Assembly (NCBI GenBank): GCA_019410665.1
Contig: DXSD01000071.1
Coordinates: forward strand, 1 to 10,297
Length of the DNA stretch: 10,297 nucleotides
From: Fusobacterium sp.
GTDB lineage: Bacteria > Fusobacteriota > Fusobacteriia > Fusobacteriales > Fusobacteriaceae
Reading direction: 5' to 3'
Position numbers and translations under genes: made by a program. The notes under the pieces were generated by a model. It was not told where the DNA came from, searched no databases, and saw only the letters and a list, made by a program, of their open reading frames with translations. Positions 7,786-10,297 of this stretch are shown one piece after another (the first letter of the stretch is position 1; every line of letters begins with the position of its first letter).

Positions 7786-8481
7786 TTAGTTATTTTTACT
7801 TAATTTCTCTTCTCTTTCTCTTTCAGCTTGAGATTTATTAACATAAAAAGGTTCAAGTGTATAAAGATTATCCCCTATCCTGTCAATAGCCATCTGAGCA
7901 GCTACAACAGCTCTAGGTATAGAGTTAGCATGAGAGATTATTTCAGCTTTACTACCTAACTCAGCCACTATTATATCTCTATAAGCTATAGCTCCATCTC
8001 CGCAGAAAACAACAATCTCCTCATCTTGAAACTCCTTTAGTAAATCTCTGATCTCTCCATCTTTATACTCGCTAACTCTTCTAATTCCTTCTTTTTTTTC
8101 AAAAACAGAGTAATATACTCTCTCTTTTCTTGCATCTATTAAAGATACTATCTTTCCGTTAAAACTTTCCACATTGTGTGCCAAAAGATCTAGTTCATTT
8201 ATACCGACTATACTTTTATTGGTACCATAGCACAACCCCTTAGCTACAGCTACTCCTATTCTTATTCCAGTAAAAGATCCAGGACCTACTGTTACCACTA
8301 CTCTGTCCACATCTTTAATAGTTAGCTTAGTCATCTTAAAAAGATTGTCTATCATATCCATAATTACTGCTGAGTGATTGACCTTAACATATAAGTTTAA
8401 TTCTCCTATAACCCCTATCTTATCATCATAAAGAGCTACACTCCCTATTTTAGTTGCAGTATCAATTGCTAAAACCAACAT
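7786..8481 (-). CDS. tsaB: tRNA t6A biosynthesis protein TsaB
   Basis: A 231-residue member of the ASKHA-fold family, the non-catalytic partner of TsaD (Gcp/Kae1) in bacterial t6A synthesis. Seen in the sequence: the opening strand with IDTAT at 6-10, HSAVIM at 36-41, and the signature GPGSFTGIRIGVAVAKGL at 66-83. DARKERVYY follows at 116-124, with a PFYVNKSQAE tail near 211-220. It lacks the metal-binding HxxxH motif expected of catalytic TsaD, supporting TsaB rather than TsaD. The start ATG lies inside tsaE (20-base overlap); GAGGAG at 8492-8497, within tsaE, sits ten bases upstream. The C-terminus is strongly charged (REREEK). Eleven bases separate its stop from the next gene. Coupled synthesis of TsaE and TsaB fits their joint function. 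Confidence 0.94.
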   Translation of the reverse strand: MLVLAIDTATKIGSVALYDDKIGVIGELNLYVKVNHSAVIMDMIDNLFKMTKLTIKDVDRVVVTVGPGSFTGIRIGVAVAKGLCYGTNKSIVGINELDLLAHNVESFNGKIVSLIDARKERVYYSVFEKKEGIRRVSEYKDGEIRDLLKEFQDEEIVVFCGDGAIAYRDIIVAELGSKAEIISHANSIPRAVVAAQMAIDRIGDNLYTLEPFYVNKSQAEREREEKLSKNN

Positions 8482-8926
8482 AAGCTAACATCTCCTCTTC
8501 TTTAATTGGGTTTCCCACATATTTAAGTTCCACACTACGAGTATTTTCAGAGTGATAATCAAGTTTTATCTCTATATACTCTTTAGGAAGTTCACTTTCA
8601 ATTATATTGGCCCACTCTATAAGTAATATCCCATCACTATTTAAATAATCTTCATATCCTACTTCATATATCTCTTCTGCTTCTCCTAAACGATAAACAT
8701 CAAAATGATATAGTGGTAATTTTCCACTTAAATATTCTAAAACATAGTTAAATGTTGGACTTTTAATAGGCTCTACTATTCCAAGCTGTTTTGCAAATTT
8801 TTGTGAAAAAGTTGTTTTTCCTGTTCCTAAATCTCCTATGAGAGCAATAACAGTGTTTTCGCTAGAATAATCGGCTAATTTTTCTGCTAAATCATTTAAT
8901 TCCTCGAATGTAAGGATTTTATTCAT
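8462..8926 (-). CDS. tsaE: tRNA t6A biosynthesis ATPase TsaE
   Basis: A 154-residue P-loop ATPase of the TsaE (YjeE) family. TsaE works with TsaB and TsaD in making N6-threonylcarbamoyladenosine at position 37 of tRNAs that read ANN codons; its ATP hydrolysis is thought to reset the TsaB-TsaD complex. Numbered from the chosen start, the Walker A motif GDLGTGKTT is at 31-39. SPTF, at 56-59, corresponds to the conserved switch-like segment. HFDVYRL is at 74-80 and IEWA at 103-106, all hallmarks of the family, and the length is normal. The ATG at 8926 lies inside the last codons of rfaE2 (8-base overlap), and the 3' end overlaps tsaB by 20 bases, indicating translational coupling. TsaD and TsaC are not in this window. 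Confidence 0.94.
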   Translation of the reverse strand: MNKILTFEELNDLAEKLADYSSENTVIALIGDLGTGKTTFSQKFAKQLGIVEPIKSPTFNYVLEYLSGKLPLYHFDVYRLGEAEEIYEVGYEDYLNSDGILLIEWANIIESELPKEYIEIKLDYHSENTRSVELKYVGNPIKEEEMLAYVGFSN

Positions 8927-9419
8927 CCTTTCCTCCCTCTTCATTGTCTTTCTCATCTTTAAACTGTATCTTATTAACTATATTTGTCGTAGATTTTCCT
9001 TCAACAAAGGATAATATTCTAACCTCTCCACCATTTTTTTCAACTACCTCTGTTTCAGGAAGCTCCTCTTTTTTATAGTCTCCCCCTTTTACATGGATAG
9101 ATGGCTTTATTTTCTCTAAAGTTTCAATTGGTGTTAATTCATTAAAAATCAAAGTAAAGTCTACTGCTTTTAATCCTGACAACATCTCTGCTCTATCAAT
9201 TTCATTGTTGATAGGCCTAGTAGGACCTTTAAGTCTTCTTACTGATTCATCAGAGTTAACTCCAACGATTAAAACATCCCCTTGTTTTTTAGCATCATTT
9301 AAATATCTAAGATGCCCTACATGTAAAATATCAAAACAACCATTTGTGAAAACTACTTTTTTACCTTGTAATTTTAACTCCTCTATAACTCTTGCTGCTG
9401 TTTCTCTACTTAATATCAT
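8919..9419 (-). CDS. rfaE2: D-glycero-beta-D-manno-heptose 1-phosphate adenylyltransferase
   Basis: A single-domain cytidylyltransferase-fold enzyme of 166 residues that matches the C-terminal half of bifunctional HldE/RfaE. The family transfers AMP from ATP to D-glycero-beta-D-manno-heptose 1-phosphate to give ADP-heptose, the precursor of LPS inner-core heptose. Numbered from the chosen start, TNGCFD is at 25-30 and the nucleotide-binding HVGH at 33-36. NSDESVRRLKG is at 55-65, KGGDY at 111-115 and the STT-x-I element at 143-147. The kinase half (RfaE1) is absent, so it must be a separate gene elsewhere. The open frame extends three codons further to an ATG at 9428, but that ATG touches the AGGAG sequence, so 9419 is preferred. 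The last 14 or so residues are charged (K, D, E, G) and go beyond the catalytic domain; their DNA also supplies the tsaE ribosome binding site. The gene overlaps tsaE by eight bases. Other cytidylyltransferase relatives such as TagD are less likely because of the KGGDY and STT motifs. Confidence 0.88.
   Translation of the reverse strand: MILSRETAARVIEELKLQGKKVVFTNGCFDILHVGHLRYLNDAKKQGDVLIVGVNSDESVRRLKGPTRPINNEIDRAEMLSGLKAVDFTLIFNELTPIETLEKIKPSIHVKGGDYKKEELPETEVVEKNGGEVRILSFVEGKSTTNIVNKIQFKDEKDNEEGGKDE
8932..8937 (-). promoter_or_regulatory. Ribosome binding site deciding the tsaE start
   Basis: GGGAGG on the minus strand lies five bases before the ATG at 8924-8926. An upstream in-frame ATG at 8956 gives a ten-residue basic extension not expected of TsaE and lacks a comparable site, so 8926 is taken as the start. 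Confidence 0.75.
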
Positions 9420-9428
9420 AAATATCAT

Positions 9429-9433
9429 CTCCT
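9429..9433 (-). promoter_or_regulatory. Ribosome binding site deciding the rfaE2 start
   Basis: AGGAG on the minus strand abuts the first in-frame ATG (9426-9428) with no spacer, which ribosomes would not use well. It lies nine bases before the second in-frame ATG (9417-9419). This favours the second ATG as the true start. Confidence 0.7.
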
Positions 9434-9459
9434 ATTTAGCAACTCAATTATCTACCCAT

Positions 9460-9489
9460 ATTTTACCATATTTACACTAACCTTTGCAA
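9460..9489 (-). promoter_or_regulatory. Candidate promoter for the rfaE2-tsaE-tsaB cluster
   Basis: On the minus strand, TTGCAA (9484-9489) is followed 18 bases later by TAAAAT (9460-9465). TGG directly before the hexamer makes an extended -10. It sits in the 94-base gap between the Nudix stop and the rfaE2 start and would leave a leader of roughly 35 bases. This would let the cluster be transcribed independently of the Nudix gene. Confidence 0.5.
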
Positions 9490-9513
9490 TCTCCACCACT
9501 TAACTCATTAATT

Positions 9514-10131
9514 TTATTTTCTATACAAATTTACAAACTCATATATAATCTCAGCTGTAAGTCCCCAAATTATCTCCTCTTGATAATTATAAAAATATAC
9601 CTCTCTAGGACGTCCAGCCCAAGATTCACCATATCTTTTAGGAAGTTTTAGCTCATTTGTAGAAAATTGTGGAATATTTTCAATTCCAATTTTTTCAACT
9701 CTAGGGTTGTTAGTTATAAAAAAATCTAAAGGAACAAGAATAATCTTCTCAACTTCATCTCTGTTATAGTTTAATTCATCAAGATTATCAATATGAATAT
9801 ATCCAAGATAAACCTCCAATATTATTCCATTAGGACTAATTAAGTTTCCAAACTTTCCTAGTGTTTCAATTTTATTACGAGGTATTCCTAACTCCTCAAT
9901 ACACTCTCTAATAGCTGTTTCTTCAGTTGTAATATCTTGTGTATCATATTTCCCTCCAGGAAAAGATATCTCTCCTCCTTGTCTAATATGTAAAGCTCTT
10001 TTTTCTAAAATAAGGTATTCTTGATTATTTAATTTTGTTATAGCTATAAACACAGCAGAGATAATATATTTATCTCTACCAATTATTCTTTCCTTTCCAT
10101 TTTCTAAAATCTTTAATAATTTCTCTTTCAT
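9514..10131 (-). CDS. Nudix hydrolase, CoA pyrophosphatase family
   Basis: A 205-residue Nudix hydrolase of the CoA pyrophosphatase (NudL/YeaB/Pcd1-like) type. The family hydrolyses coenzyme A, often oxidised or otherwise damaged CoA, to 3',5'-ADP and 4'-phosphopantetheine in the cytoplasm. The family signature before the Nudix box is visible at residues 41-60 (KRA, IR, GGE, then SFPGG). The Nudix box follows at about 59-83 with TAIRE and EELG. The spacing FPGGK-x4-D-x5-TA-x-RE is that of the CoA group rather than the classic box. Residue 63, usually Glu in that subgroup, is Asp here; the metal-binding REcxEE cluster (76-81) is intact. The conserved C-terminal IWG-x-TA element is at 188-192. 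The ATG has AGAGG at 10139-10143, seven bases upstream. No terminator is evident after it, so some read-through into rfaE2 is possible. The family assignment is firm; the true substrate is inferred. Confidence 0.85.
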   Translation of the reverse strand: MKEKLLKILENGKERIIGRDKYIISAVFIAITKLNNQEYLILEKRALHIRQGGEISFPGGKYDTQDITTEETAIRECIEELGIPRNKIETLGKFGNLISPNGIILEVYLGYIHIDNLDELNYNRDEVEKIILVPLDFFITNNPRVEKIGIENIPQFSTNELKLPKRYGESWAGRPREVYFYNYQEEIIWGLTAEIIYEFVNLYRK

Positions 10132-10297
10132 AAAGATACCTCTTTTTATATATTTTCTTCTTGGTCAATTGAAATTTTTATACTTATAGAATAACATAAA
10201 AAAGAGTATAAGAATAGACACTAAAAGCTATAAAGGGATATAAAATTATAATTTAACTTACTAAACAGAAAAGGAGAAAACTTTTACTTCCAATCGC
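10132..10297. other. Right-edge intergenic stretch with possible tail of an upstream gene
   Basis: This stretch upstream of the Nudix gene holds no complete gene. On the minus strand, 10297 to 10261 can be read as a short open tail (RLEVKVFSFSV then TAG at 10261-10263), which could be the C-terminus of a preceding gene, but eleven codons cannot prove it. A perfect 12-base palindrome, AAATTATAATTT, lies at 10243-10254 and contains a TATAAT on each strand; neither has a convincing -35 partner. A purine-rich AAAAGGAG on the plus strand near 10269-10276 resembles a ribosome binding site, but no start codon follows before the window ends. Confidence 0.35.
10169..10197 (+). promoter_or_regulatory. 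Possible divergent promoter reading out of the window to the right
   Basis: TTGAAA (10169-10174) and TAACAT (10192-10197) are separated by 17 bases, giving 5/6 and 4/6 matches to the sigma-70 consensus. If real, it would transcribe rightward, away from the Nudix gene. AT-rich sequence produces such matches by chance and no plus-strand gene start is visible in the window, so this is a weak call. Confidence 0.2.

Noticed and set aside
8927..8956. Longer tsaE starting at the upstream ATG
   Set aside because: It adds a basic ten-residue leader with no good ribosome binding site, while GGGAGG sits five bases before the ATG at 8926.
9420..9428. Longer rfaE2 starting at the first ATG
   Set aside because: The AGGAG touches that ATG with no spacer; the second ATG has a nine-base spacer.
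9205..9480. Plus-strand open frame of 91 codons opposite rfaE2
   Set aside because: It is antisense to conserved adenylyltransferase motifs, and the predicted protein has no family features.
1..10297. CRISPR array, insertion sequence, prophage or toxin-antitoxin locus
   Set aside because: I saw no spaced direct repeats, complete transposase, integrase or small paired genes; the visible genes are core housekeeping and envelope genes.

Overview
This is an AT-rich window in which every convincing gene lies on the minus strand, so transcription runs from high to low coordinates. Low GC and strong AGGAGG-type ribosome binding sites occur alongside outer-membrane lipopolysaccharide genes (an LptD-like barrel and a heptose adenylyltransferase). 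That combination suggests a Gram-negative, diderm, low-GC anaerobe, most likely a Fusobacterium. This is inferred from gene content and protein character; the species cannot be resolved from the sequence alone.

In order of transcription: a Nudix hydrolase of the CoA pyrophosphatase type (10131-9514) comes first. A 94-base gap with a good promoter candidate follows. Next is a compact cluster: rfaE2 (heptose-1-phosphate adenylyltransferase domain), tsaE, tsaB, and a flavoprotein oxidoreductase with an N-terminal rubredoxin-like domain. Genes in this cluster overlap by 8 and 20 bases or are separated by only 11, which points to one mRNA with translational coupling. After an 89-base gap carrying its own promoter candidate comes a small thioredoxin with a TTG start, followed by a rho-independent terminator. 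A second unit then starts from an extended -10 promoter and holds lptD (1280 codons) and thrS, 39 bases apart with no terminator between them. The first 89 bases and the last 166 bases are edge sequence without a complete gene.

The genes fall into three themes. Envelope: RfaE2 makes ADP-heptose for the LPS core, and LptD inserts finished LPS in the outer membrane. Translation: TsaB and TsaE take part in the t6A modification of ANN-decoding tRNAs, which uses threonine, and ThrRS charges tRNA-Thr. Redox and housekeeping: the rubredoxin-type flavoprotein, the thioredoxin and the CoA-cleaving Nudix enzyme.

The region looks like conserved core chromosome. I see no insertion sequence, CRISPR array, prophage or defence system, and no clear new system. 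The points most worth a second look are the very large LptD with no cysteine, the rubredoxin-oxidoreductase fusion next to thioredoxin, and the TTG-started trxA whose leader could fold over its ribosome binding site.
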